A stretch of 64,000 nucleotides of DNA. Source: a virus. The notes beneath the pieces were generated by a model. That model was given only the letters and a program-made list of their open reading frames with translations. It did no database searches and was not told the DNA's origin. Below, in pieces: positions 1-5,354 of this stretch (its first letter is position 1; every line of letters starts with the position of its first letter). The DNA is taken from the IMG/VR virus record IMGVR_UViG_3300032296_003307, positions 204,740-268,739 of that record; one strand, given 5' to 3'. Position numbers and translations under genes: made by a program.

Positions 1-542
1 CAGTTGTTGATGTAAATGGACTATATGCTTTATTTATCGGTGATTCACATACGGCAAATCACGAAAGTGGTTGGCAAACTGTTTTGTGTGAATCTACAGG
101 AATGAAAATGAATAATATTTCCATAGGTGGTAAAACAACGTATTGGATGCAAATAACCGCAAAAACTAATGTGACATCACACTACGATTATTGTTTCATT
201 TATGGTGGTGCAAATGACATGTATTCACAAGGTATTAAACCTGAAACCGCATTACATAACGTTCAAAAAATCGTTGATTTGTGTAATCGTATGAAAGTTC
301 ATGCCGTGGTTATTACAGGGTTTGACCCCGTAAAATGCACAAGAACAAATAACCCACAATACCCATCAAGGTATTCCAAATTACAAGAGTTATTTATGGA
401 CTCAATCAAAGGTGCGGATGTTATTGACACAAGAGTTGTGGATAGAAAAGATTGTTGGGATAACCTTTGTCATATGGCTCCATCAGGACACAAGAAAATT
501 GCGGATAAAATTATTTTGGACATGAAATTTAAAAGAAAATGA
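1..542 (+). CDS. SGNH/GDSL-family hydrolase, 5' end missing
   Basis: The reading frame is open from base 3, so the true start lies outside the window. The visible part carries the SGNH blocks in order: GDSH (nucleophile Ser) near the beginning, a Gly in the GGKTT segment, GGAND (oxyanion Asn), and a C-terminal D-x-x-C-H segment followed by APSGH supplying the Asp/His pair. Such hydrolases remove acyl or acetyl groups from carbohydrates or lipids. In phages they are often domains of fibre or tail proteins acting on surface glycans, but the substrate cannot be read here. The stop codon overlaps the next start (ATGA), suggesting translational coupling with the secreted protein that follows. A non-enzymatic SGNH fold cannot be excluded. 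Confidence 0.75.
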   Translation, partial: VVDVNGLYALFIGDSHTANHESGWQTVLCESTGMKMNNISIGGKTTYWMQITAKTNVTSHYDYCFIYGGANDMYSQGIKPETALHNVQKIVDLCNRMKVHAVVITGFDPVKCTRTNNPQYPSRYSKLQELFMDSIKGADVIDTRVVDRKDCWDNLCHMAPSGHKKIADKIILDMKFKRK

Positions 543-943
543 AAAAACTAATTTTCGTATTGCTCCTATTTCCAATCTTATGCTTTAGTCAACCAAGAAT
601 TTGTTGGGGAGGAACTGCGGGATATTCTACGGTTCCAACACAGGAGGTTTTTGTTTGGGGAACATTTGTAAATTACGAATTTAATAAAAAGAATTTAGTG
701 ACTCCTTTACTTGGTATTGGAATTGTAAGTTGGAATAGTCCGACAGTAAATCAAAGATACTTTATTCCTCAGGCACAAGTTGGCGTGGCAACAAAAGACG
801 GGTTAGTGTGTTTTTTTGGTATGACAGAAAAAAAAGAAGCCTCATTCGGGGTTGGGTTTTATACAGGATATCAACAATTTAGAATAGAATATAGTGAAAC
901 ATCAAAAACAATAATGTTTGGCACTGGTTACATATTGAAATAA
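539..943 (+). CDS. Small secreted protein of unknown function
   Basis: 134 residues. The N-terminus is a clear Sec signal peptide: MKK, a hydrophobic run (LIFVLLLFPILC), then FSQ, a cleavage-region pattern common in Bacteroidota. There is no lipobox. The mature part is rich in Gly and aromatic residues with alternating polar/hydrophobic stretches, which could form a small beta-barrel or beta-sandwich. The start overlaps the stop of the preceding SGNH hydrolase, so the two are probably co-expressed. I do not recognise the family. Confidence 0.65.
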   Translation: MKKLIFVLLLFPILCFSQPRICWGGTAGYSTVPTQEVFVWGTFVNYEFNKKNLVTPLLGIGIVSWNSPTVNQRYFIPQAQVGVATKDGLVCFFGMTEKKEASFGVGFYTGYQQFRIEYSETSKTIMFGTGYILK

Positions 944-951
944 TTATAAAG

Positions 952-1575
952 ATGGAATATACATTAAAAGGTTATGGTTGGTCCATGGAAGCCGTGGGTA
1001 AAGCAATCACAGATGAACAGATTGAAATCATTAAGAAAAAATTAGAAGAAGAAGGTAATCCTGAACTTTGGACAATCCGACACGATTTTGACGAATTGCT
1101 CGGAATTGATATATGGGATGGCGATTTATTTCACATATCAAAACCTTTGGATAATGGTACTGCTCGTTTTGAATTAGTCGGTACAGACGATAAGGTCATT
1201 TTTGAGTTTGGTATTGAAGACGTATCAAGCATTTATGCCATTATGGACAACTACGATGAAATATATGGATTAGAAGAACAAGACGCATATCCAAAACCTA
1301 GTGGTCCAAAACACGTATATTTGTCTATTGACGAAAGTAAGGGTGGTTTGATGAGTTGGGTTTTTGAATCAGATGAAGAACCAAAAATTGAAGATTTCCA
1401 TTTTTCTACAGGATGCGTGGCAACACCTAAAGGTGATTGGGACTATCTTGATAAGGTTTTCTTTAAGGGTCAACCAATTGAAGTTTACGATTGGCTTGAT
1501 AATTGGGGTAAAGGTGCGACTATCGAGATTTACTCTTGGGATGACCAAGACGGTGATTACTCAACAATTTCTTAA
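952..1575 (+). CDS. Acidic hypothetical protein
   Basis: 207 residues, very acidic, with many Asp, Glu and Trp and no signal peptide or membrane segment. A helical piece near residues 20-35 (EQIEIIKKKLEEEG) is followed by mostly beta-type sequence. It follows the secreted protein after 8 bp and is probably in the same transcript. Its last 56 bp overlap the end of the convergent gene on the other strand, so the two genes share their 3' coding sequence. No family recognised. Confidence 0.6.
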   Translation: MEYTLKGYGWSMEAVGKAITDEQIEIIKKKLEEEGNPELWTIRHDFDELLGIDIWDGDLFHISKPLDNGTARFELVGTDDKVIFEFGIEDVSSIYAIMDNYDEIYGLEEQDAYPKPSGPKHVYLSIDESKGGLMSWVFESDEEPKIEDFHFSTGCVATPKGDWDYLDKVFFKGQPIEVYDWLDNWGKGATIEIYSWDDQDGDYSTIS

Positions 1576-2128
1576 TCAAAAATTTTGTTTCATTTTCACT
1601 TAGATTTGTAACAAAATTTTTGATACTTTCTTGTTGGACTTCGCCAATCTCCCACACTTCATCAACATCTTCATCATTAACATCACTATCGTGATAATCG
1701 GTATCAACCAAATCACCGTAGTCATCTATGTATCCTTCACTTATTAGATAAAGTAGATTTGCCTCTAATTGAGTTGAATCCATAAAATAACCGTCAATTT
1801 CTTGTTCATAATATTTTGTGGACCATTCAGATTCATCTCTTTTGATGCGAGCGCCAAATGTTTTTTTAACAGGTACTTTCATGCTGTCTACCGTTAATGT
1901 GTCATCTTCTAAACGTTCTTTGTTTTCCGCCATCATGTTGTACCAAAAAAACATATCATCCATGTCTTCAGAGTTGGCATTTATTAACTTACCTCGTTTT
2001 TGTAAAAAATAATCAAAATCAGATTCACCCAAATCCCCATAAAAATCATCAACACTGGCATCCCCGTAGTCTTTTTTCCAAAGATTGAATAAGGTTTTTA
2101 ATTCTCTAAATAATTGTTCTTTATTCAT
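1520..2128 (-). CDS. Acidic hypothetical protein, convergent overlap with its neighbour
   Basis: 202 residues with a helical N-terminus (MNKEQLFRELKTLFNLWKK) and a strongly acidic middle (DSDVNDEDVDEVWE). The opening, a helix with xLWKK followed by aromatic/acidic residues, loosely resembles the start of the paralogous proteins at 5644-7084. The start codon abuts the stop of the lysin gene upstream on the same strand (1-bp overlap), so it is the second gene of that transcript. Function unknown. Confidence 0.6.
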   Translation of the reverse strand: MNKEQLFRELKTLFNLWKKDYGDASVDDFYGDLGESDFDYFLQKRGKLINANSEDMDDMFFWYNMMAENKERLEDDTLTVDSMKVPVKKTFGARIKRDESEWSTKYYEQEIDGYFMDSTQLEANLLYLISEGYIDDYGDLVDTDYHDSDVNDEDVDEVWEIGEVQQESIKNFVTNLSENETKFLIKKLLSNHRLGHPKSKSR

Positions 2129-2922
2129 TACGCAGTTGTTGCAATATCAAATTTTGGATTCATAGCCAATGCGGCTTTTCTTGACCAATCTGACCTTCTA
2201 TTTCCGGCGTTTATATCTGTAAAATAAATTGTTGCTGATTCTTTATCTTTAAAATCAGGTAATTTTTTTGGGTCTTTACCATTCAAGAAAAATGAGATGG
2301 CAACTTTTGCAGATATTTCCGGTTTTTCCAATAATTCAGGATTGTTTTCCAAATCCACGCCCGCTAATTTACCGTAGTGTCTATAATTTGCTCTTCCGGT
2401 AATTCCATTTAAACCACGCCCAACATATTTCCACCCATCACCTGGTTGAGTATTTCCCAATGGAACACCCGAATCCTTACCGTACACACAATCAAAAAAC
2501 TTTGGGTCATCACATTTTAAAGATTTGCACTTGGTCCCTCTAGCACCAAAAATACTAACAATTCTACTATCACTTGTGGTACAATAACCAAATTCTTTAA
2601 CAGCAACAAATCCTGATTCTTTACCAATAACAGATAAAATACCAATCTGTGCATATGGGTTTGTAATACCCATTTTTTCCATTTCTTGGATAGTCATATC
2701 GACCATTTTTGCGGCTTGACCTGAATAACTGTGTTTAATTTTTCCTGTTATTTTATTTTTTCCGATTGATTCGTTTTCTTTTGTTGATGGTGATGTTCCT
2801 CCACTATTGTTAGAAAATCCAAACATTTTTTTCGCCATACCCAACAAACTATCTTCAGGTTGTTCGTTGACACTCATGAGTTCTCTAACTCTATTTACTT
2901 CTTCAATAAGATTTTGTCTCAT
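2128..2922 (-). CDS. GH19-type chitinase/muramidase-like lysin with N-terminal helical tag
   Basis: 264 residues. From about residue 85 the protein matches the GH19 pattern: KESGF with candidate catalytic Glu102, a second Glu110 in KEFGY, then GDGWKYVGRGLNGITGR (161-177) and NYRHYGKLAGVDLENNPEL, the substrate-groove signature of GH19 endolysins. It probably cuts peptidoglycan glycan strands. The first 20 residues form an unrelated amphipathic segment, RVRELMSVNEQ, ending in V-N-E before a low-complexity Ser/Thr linker. That segment resembles T4 capsid-targeting leaders cut by the prohead protease, so the enzyme may be packaged and delivered with DNA rather than being the holin-partnered lysin. 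No signal peptide. An NTATTTAT motif lies 4 nt before ATG. Confidence 0.8.
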   Translation of the reverse strand: MRQNLIEEVNRVRELMSVNEQPEDSLLGMAKKMFGFSNNSGGTSPSTKENESIGKNKITGKIKHSYSGQAAKMVDMTIQEMEKMGITNPYAQIGILSVIGKESGFVAVKEFGYCTTSDSRIVSIFGARGTKCKSLKCDDPKFFDCVYGKDSGVPLGNTQPGDGWKYVGRGLNGITGRANYRHYGKLAGVDLENNPELLEKPEISAKVAISFFLNGKDPKKLPDFKDKESATIYFTDINAGNRRSDWSRKAALAMNPKFDIATTA

Positions 2923-2926
2923 AACA

Positions 2927-2934
2927 ATAAATAG
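2927..2934 (-). promoter_or_regulatory. Candidate late promoter octamer (CTATTTAT)
   Basis: Reads CTATTTAT on the minus strand and ends 4 nt before the ATG of the lysin gene. The spacing matches about a dozen other genes in the window. Confidence 0.5.
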
Positions 2935-2958
2935 CTTGTTTGTTTAAAAAATATTCAA

Positions 2959-2966
2959 TACCTTTG
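2959..2966 (+). promoter_or_regulatory. Bacteroidota-type promoter -7 element (TACCTTTG)
   Basis: Matches TAnnTTTG, the Bacteroidota housekeeping -7 element, with TTG triplets about 20 nt upstream. The ATG of a 55-residue gene begins 4 nt after it, implying a transcript with almost no leader. Confidence 0.6.
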
Positions 2967-2970
2967 TATT

Positions 2971-3138
2971 ATGATGCCACCAAAATATCTACAAGACCTA
3001 CTTGAAATGTATGACAAGAATCTAACAATGTTCGTAGGCGACGTACCTGTTTTGTTTTTCACCACCACAATTGTACGTGAGGAAGAAGAACCAACAAAAG
3101 CACCAAAAGATAATATTTTACAATGTTCAGCGGGATAA
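2971..3138 (+). CDS. Small hypothetical protein (55 aa)
   Basis: Starts with two adjacent ATG codons directly behind a TAnnTTTG promoter and ends at TAA. The product begins MMPPKYLQDLLEMYDK, has a hydrophobic stretch (VPVLFFTTTIV) and a charged tail (REEEEPTKAPKDN). It is short, but promoter placement and composition suggest a real early gene. Function unknown. Confidence 0.5.
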   Translation: MMPPKYLQDLLEMYDKNLTMFVGDVPVLFFTTTIVREEEEPTKAPKDNILQCSAG

Positions 3139-3162
3139 CTTGACGCTTTTTTAAAATTGGAT

Positions 3163-3170
3163 ATATTTAT
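3163..3170 (+). promoter_or_regulatory. Candidate late promoter octamer (ATATTTAT)
   Basis: ATATTTAT within ggatATATTTATatc, 23 nt before a 22-codon leader-like reading frame. The longer spacing resembles that before the scaffold gene. Confidence 0.35.
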
Positions 3171-3193
3171 ATCAAAACAAATTAAAACTTTCA

Positions 3194-3262
3194 ATGAAAA
3201 CCATTTTCATATTCGGGACACCAGCAACAGAGGGTGATACTTCCAAAGTGGAGATGGGATAA
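3194..3262 (+). CDS. Possible leader peptide (22 aa)
   Basis: A tiny frame starting MKTIFIFGTPATEG whose last codons (GAG ATG GGA TAA) lie exactly over one arm of a potential antiterminator. This placement suggests a leader peptide controlling the terminator just downstream. Its size alone gives weak evidence for translation. Confidence 0.3.
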   Translation: MKTIFIFGTPATEGDTSKVEMG

Positions 3263-3316
3263 TATTGTCTTTAAGACCTTAAGAAAACCCATCTCAAAAA
3301 GATGGGTTTTTTTTTG
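3251..3316 (+). promoter_or_regulatory. Attenuator-like pair of competing hairpins
   Basis: GAGATGGG (3251-3258) can pair perfectly with CCCATCTC (3288-3295). The same CCCATCT can instead pair with AGATGGG (3300-3306) to make a terminator followed by a T tract. A third small hairpin, GTCTT/AAGAC, lies between. The 22-codon frame ends inside the first arm, as in classical attenuators. Confidence 0.4.
3286..3316 (+). terminator. Rho-independent terminator
   Basis: AACCCATCT / AGATGGGTT stem with a short A-rich loop followed by a run of nine T, immediately upstream of the tRNA array promoter. Confidence 0.8.
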
Positions 3317-3323
3317 GTTTAAT

Positions 3324-3354
3324 TTGGCAAATCAAAAATAAAGTTGTAATTTTG
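3324..3354 (+). promoter_or_regulatory. Bacteroidota-type promoter of the tRNA array
   Basis: TTG at 3324-3326 and TAATTTTG at 3347-3354 are separated by 20 nt, the expected -33/-7 arrangement for Bacteroidota sigma-A. It lies about 60 nt before the first tRNA and just after a terminator. Confidence 0.65.
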
Positions 3355-3415
3355 TATCGTTGTTGAAAGAAACATCTGAAACAACAAAGTTCTTTGACAT
3401 ATTGGAAAAACACAT

Positions 3416-3487
3416 GGCCCCTTCGTCTATCGGCTAGGACATATCCCTTTCACGGATAAAAGACGGGTTCGATTCCCGTAGGGGCTA
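3416..3487 (+). tRNA. tRNA-Glu (TTC)
   Basis: Acceptor GGCCCCT/AGGGGCT (first pair G-U), anticodon stem TATCC/GGATA around loop CTTTCAC with anticodon TTC, T-arm GGGTTCGATTCCC, discriminator A. CCA is not encoded. First tRNA of the array. Confidence 0.9.
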
Positions 3488-3493
3488 CAAAAC

Positions 3494-3628
3494 ATCTCCG
3501 TAACTGTTAAAACGGTGAGTGGGTAAATGATGGTTGATTGGTCTGACACTACTTATACTAGTTTGTAGAGAAAAGTCAGAGCACTAAACAAGTAATTTAC
3601 AAGATGGGTTCGATTCCCATCGGAGATT
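3494..3628 (+). ncRNA. tRNA-like RNA with enlarged central domain
   Basis: A 7-bp acceptor-like helix (ATCTCCG / CGGAGAT) and a canonical T-arm (ATGGG TTCGATT CCCAT, 3604-3620) sit in their normal positions. A reduced D-like hairpin ACTG/CGGT follows the acceptor. The anticodon arm is replaced by a ~75-nt domain with helices GTAAAT/ATTTAC and TCTGAC/GTCAGA enclosing CTAC/GTAG. This is the plan of a very small tmRNA-like molecule, but no tag reading frame is evident and it lacks the G3-U70 alanine signal. A tRNA with an intron is an alternative. Confidence 0.5.
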
Positions 3629-3634
3629 CAAAAT

Positions 3635-3708
3635 GCCACCATAGCTTTAATTGGTAGAGCACCTGACTTGTAATCAGGGGGTTGGCGGTTCGAATCCGTC
3701 TGGTGGCT
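3635..3708 (+). tRNA. tRNA-Thr (TGT)
   Basis: Acceptor GCCACCA/TGGTGGC, anticodon stem CCTGA/TCAGG with loop CTTGTAA (anticodon TGT), T-arm GGCGGTTCGAATCCGTC, discriminator T. Confidence 0.9.
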
Positions 3709-3713
3709 CAAAC

Positions 3714-3755
3714 TCAAGGAGTAATTAACCTTGAACTGTCAGGTTCGAAACTGAC
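3714..3755 (+). ncRNA. Partial tRNA-like element: hairpin plus T-arm
   Basis: Hairpin TCAAGG/CCTTGA (3714-3734) is followed by a T-arm-like hairpin GTCAG-GTTCGAAA-CTGAC (3738-3755). No acceptor partner was found nearby, so this looks like a tRNA 3' half or remnant. Confidence 0.35.
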
Positions 3756-3757
3756 GA

Positions 3758-3849
3758 TTGATTATGGTGTAATAGGGCACACTGGCCTTAGTTGCTTCTT
3801 AACAGAAGTGGACGGGGCTGGGGATTGGGTTCGATTCCCTTTAATCAGC
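3758..3849 (+). ncRNA. Aberrant tRNA-like RNA (~92 nt)
   Basis: Acceptor-like TTGATTA/TAATCAG, D-arm GTGT-AATAGGGC-ACAC with the usual GG, and a T-loop TTCGATT with only three good T-stem pairs. The central part holds a hairpin GCTTC/GAAGT but no clean seven-base anticodon loop. It could be a degenerate class II tRNA or a diverged tRNA-like RNA. Confidence 0.35.
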
Positions 3850-4386
3850 AAATGACCCCACAATTAACAGTAGTACTCGACTGTTATGGTGTGTGAACCC
3901 GACTTGAAGTCTTCGGGGCTATGGGGGATAGATACACTTGACGTGAAATTTGTATAACCTCTTATAAACGGGGTTAACCGACATGGGGAAGTTCAGTCGG
4001 GTACATCGGGAACAAGTATGACTGAGTCCCCCATTATGGATTAAGGGGGTTAGGGGCTTTAATTAGTCGTAATACAATCCACAAGTTGTAGAAACACTGG
4101 ACAATTCTACAATATACACTCTTCTTCCGAGTGAGACCAGACACGTAACTATGTGGTAGGGTGAAGATGTCCTGAGGGTAATATCGTTGTTAATTGTAAG
4201 GCTTATGGTCCGAAAGGATAAGTTGAAACCCAAAGGCACAACGGTATGATAGTACAGACCTACCTTGGATGGTTACTATGTTCTGACGAATCTTGGAAAT
4301 ATAGGTAGGGATATTAATTCGCCAACTATTAAAACTTAAAGGTGTTCCTATAATGGCGTAGGGATGATTCAACACCTTTTTTACAT
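3850..4386 (+). ncRNA. Structured non-coding stretch of unknown type
   Basis: No convincing protein gene. It contains a series of perfect helices: AACAGT/ACTGTT; a 114-nt domain closed by ATGGGGGA (3921-3928)/TCCCCCAT (4027-4034); TGGATT (4037-4042)/AATCCA; TTGTAGAA (4086-4093)/TTCTACAA; a seven-base-loop hairpin CACTC-TTCTTCC-GAGTG (4117-4133); a GAAA-capped hairpin CTTAT...ATAAG (4202-4222); CCTACCT (4259-4265)/AGGTAGG; and a final AAAGGTGTT/AACACCTTT hairpin with a T run (4338-4382). It does not match RNase P RNA, 6S RNA or group I intron signatures that I could look for. Confidence 0.45.
4338..4382 (+). terminator. Terminator-like hairpin
   Basis: AAAGGTGTT (4338-4346) pairs with AACACCTTT (4371-4379), followed by TTT. 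The loop is long and holds an inner CCTA/TAGG helix. It may end the structured RNA, or act as a processing site since tRNAs follow directly. Confidence 0.4.
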
Positions 4387-4461
4387 CGCGGGATGGACTG
4401 GAGATGGTACCAGCTGAGTCTCATAAGCTCAATCACGGGGGTTCGAATCCCTCTCCCGCTA
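4387..4461 (+). tRNA. tRNA-Met (CAT), initiator-like acceptor
   Basis: Anticodon loop CTCATAA in stem TGAGT/GCTCA, D-arm CTGG/CCAG, T-arm GGGGG TTCGAAT CCCTC. Best acceptor pairing leaves C1 opposite U72 with A73, a first-pair mismatch like initiator tRNA, and CCA is encoded just after. The anticodon stem lacks the three G-C pairs of initiators, so identity (fMet, Met or Ile-CAU) is open. Confidence 0.75.
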
Positions 4462-4468
4462 CCAAATC

Positions 4469-4537
4469 GTGGATTGGTGTAATGGTAACATATTGGGCTC
4501 ATAACCCAAAGTTCCGAGTTCGAGTCTCGGGTCCGCA
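4469..4537 (+). tRNA. tRNA-Met (CAT) with GGG:CCC anticodon stem
   Basis: Acceptor GTGGATT/GGTCCGC (several G-U pairs), anticodon stem TTGGG/CCCAA with loop CTCATAA, T-arm CCGAG TTCGAGT CTCGG, discriminator A. The three G-C pairs next to the anticodon loop are an initiator trait, although the first acceptor pair is normal. Could also be a CAU tRNA read as Ile. Confidence 0.75.
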
Positions 4538-4544
4538 ACTAAAT

Positions 4545-4580
4545 GCCGGAGGACTCCCATGATAGTCCCATGGGTCCGGC
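4545..4580 (+). ncRNA. Compact 36-nt hairpin element between tRNAs
   Basis: Closing helix GCCGGA/TCCGGC. Inside, GGACT/AGTCC and CCCATG/CATGGG are both perfect but mutually exclusive, so two alternative hairpins are possible. Every base except AT takes part in one of them. Confidence 0.4.
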
Positions 4581-4585
4581 TCCAT

Positions 4586-4657
4586 GCGGGTGTCGTATAA
4601 AGGCTATTACTTCAGCCTTCCAAGCTGAAGATGGGAGTTCGATTCTCCCCACCCGCT
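4586..4657 (+). tRNA. tRNA-Gly (TCC)
   Basis: Acceptor GCGGGTG/CACCCGC, anticodon stem TCAGC/GCTGA with loop CTTCCAA (anticodon TCC), T-arm GGGAGTTCGATTCTCCC, discriminator T. Confidence 0.9.
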
Positions 4658-4662
4658 CAAAA

Positions 4663-4735
4663 GCGAGAGTGGCTCAGTTGGTAGAGCATGACCTTGCCAA
4701 GGTCAGGGTCGCCAGTTCGAACCTGGTCTCTCGCT
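4663..4735 (+). tRNA. tRNA-Gly (GCC)
   Basis: Acceptor GCGAGAG/CTCTCGC, anticodon stem TGACC/GGTCA with loop TTGCCAA (anticodon GCC), T-arm CCAGTTCGAACCTGG, discriminator T. Five bases separate it from the preceding Gly tRNA. Confidence 0.9.
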
Positions 4736-4739
4736 CGAA

Positions 4740-4799
4740 TGTGAATCTTAAAAAGGGCACTTCCGTCTCGTTGAGCGGCACGCTGAGCCCGGATTCACA
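4740..4799 (+). ncRNA. 60-nt structured RNA between tRNAs
   Basis: Perfect 8-bp closing helix TGTGAATC/GATTCACA, an inner GGGC (4755-4758)/GCCC (4787-4790) helix and an apical AGCG-GCA-CGCT hairpin. No T-loop, so not a tRNA. Confidence 0.5.
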
Positions 4800-4805
4800 T
4801 ATCAC

Positions 4806-4877
4806 GGTCTCATAGTTAATCGGCTATAATATCGCCCTGTCACGGCGAAGTGCCGGGTTCGATTCCCGGTGGGACCG
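4806..4877 (+). tRNA. tRNA-Asp (GTC)
   Basis: Acceptor GGTCTCA/TGGGACC with the G73 discriminator expected for Asp, anticodon stem TCGCC/GGCGA with loop CTGTCAC (anticodon GTC), T-arm GCCGGGTTCGATTCCCGGT. Confidence 0.9.
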
Positions 4878-4881
4878 CAAA

Positions 4882-4920
4882 ATTCAGTCAGGGTCGAGCC
4901 ACGTTGTGCCACGACTGAAT
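4882..4920 (+). ncRNA. 39-nt hairpin RNA element
   Basis: Perfect 8-bp closing helix ATTCAGTC/GACTGAAT around a 23-nt interior that can form CAC-GTT-GTG. Lies directly after tRNA-Asp. Confidence 0.4.
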
Positions 4921-4924
4921 GATA

Positions 4925-4964
4925 GGTAAGGAAGGACAAGAGGTGGCCGTGACTACTCCTTACC
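4925..4964 (+). ncRNA. 40-nt hairpin RNA element
   Basis: Perfect 8-bp closing helix GGTAAGGA/TCCTTACC around a 24-nt interior containing GGCC. Directly follows the previous hairpin element. Confidence 0.4.
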
Positions 4965-4974
4965 GTTAATTTAT

Positions 4975-4982
4975 GTATTTAT
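4975..4982 (+). promoter_or_regulatory. Candidate late promoter octamer (GTATTTAT)
   Basis: GTATTTAT ends 4 nt before the ATG of a 28-residue frame inside the tRNA array. Confidence 0.45.
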
Positions 4983-4986
4983 TGGT

Positions 4987-5073
4987 ATGTTTAAACGACT
5001 ACTAAAATACTTGGAATCAATAGAACAACACAGAATGAACGCCATTATTTTTGGTGGAAAAGGGTTGTTGTAG
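4987..5073 (+). CDS. Very small basic protein (28 aa)
   Basis: Frame ATG to TAG with product beginning MFKRLLKYLESIEQHR, an amphipathic helix with basic residues, and ending GGKGLL. Too short for family assignment. The NTATTTAT motif at the preferred 4-nt spacing is the main reason to believe it. It lies between a hairpin RNA and tRNA-Ala, so a late transcript would also read into the tRNAs. Confidence 0.4.
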   Translation: MFKRLLKYLESIEQHRMNAIIFGGKGLL

Positions 5074-5075
5074 TT

Positions 5076-5149
5076 GGGCTGTTAGCTCAGATGGCTAGAG
5101 CACCTGCCTTGCACGCAGGGGGTCGAGAGTTCGAGTCTCTCACGGTCCA
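5076..5149 (+). tRNA. tRNA-Ala (TGC)
   Basis: Acceptor GGGCTGT/ACGGTCC, where the third pair is the G3-U70 alanine signal. Anticodon stem CCTGC/GCAGG with loop CTTGCAC (anticodon TGC), T-arm GAGAGTTCGAGTCTCTC, discriminator A. Confidence 0.9.
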
Positions 5150-5152
5150 CAA

Positions 5153-5228
5153 GATGAGTTTCCCTACACCTTTGGGTTAGTAACTAGTTAAAGGGGGACA
5201 AAAGTGGTATACAAGTCCACGACTCATC
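5153..5228 (+). ncRNA. 76-nt tRNA-sized RNA lacking tRNA consensus
   Basis: Closing 7-bp helix GATGAGT/ACTCATC, a hairpin CCC-TACACCTTT-GGG in the D-arm position and GTGG-TATACAAGT-CCAC in the T-arm position, but no TTCGA T-loop and no clear anticodon arm. Its size and helix order mimic a cloverleaf. It may be a tRNA-derived RNA. Confidence 0.4.
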
Positions 5229-5233
5229 CACTT

Positions 5234-5310
5234 CGGGATGTTGGGGAGCCCGGTCACCCCGCCTGCTTTGGGAGCAGGAGAACTCGCAGGTTCGAATCCT
5301 GCCATCCCGA
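5234..5310 (+). tRNA. tRNA-Pro (TGG)
   Basis: Acceptor CGGGATG/CATCCCG with the C1-G72 pair typical of Pro, anticodon stem CCTGC/GCAGG with loop TTTGGGA (anticodon TGG), T-arm GCAGGTTCGAATCCTGC, discriminator A. Last tRNA of the main array. Confidence 0.9.
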
Positions 5311-5342
5311 CAAAATTTTTTCAATATGTCAAAAACTTTTCT

Positions 5343-5350
5343 TATCTTTG
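5343..5350 (+). promoter_or_regulatory. Bacteroidota-type promoter -7 element (TATCTTTG)
   Basis: TATCTTTG, with the ATG of the lipoprotein gene 4 nt after its last base, implies a leaderless or near-leaderless mRNA. Confidence 0.6.
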
Positions 5351-5354
5351 TAAT

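Noticed and set aside
3850-4386. Group I intron, RNase P RNA or 6S RNA
   Set aside because: I could not find the group I core sequences, the RNase P conserved GAGGAAAGTCC block or a 6S-like central bubble. Left as unknown structured RNA.
4545-4580. H-type pseudoknot from GGACT/AGTCC and CCCATG/CATGGG
   Set aside because: Both crossing loops would be zero or nearly zero bases, which is sterically impossible; the helices must be alternatives.
4190-4815. Open reading frames across the tRNA/structured RNA region
   Set aside because: They run through tRNAs and stable helices on either strand, have atypical composition and no promoter-to-start spacing like real genes.
5238-5354. Longer N-terminus for the lipoprotein at 5355
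   Set aside because: It would translate through tRNA-Pro; the lipoprotein signal and the promoter both place the start at 5355.
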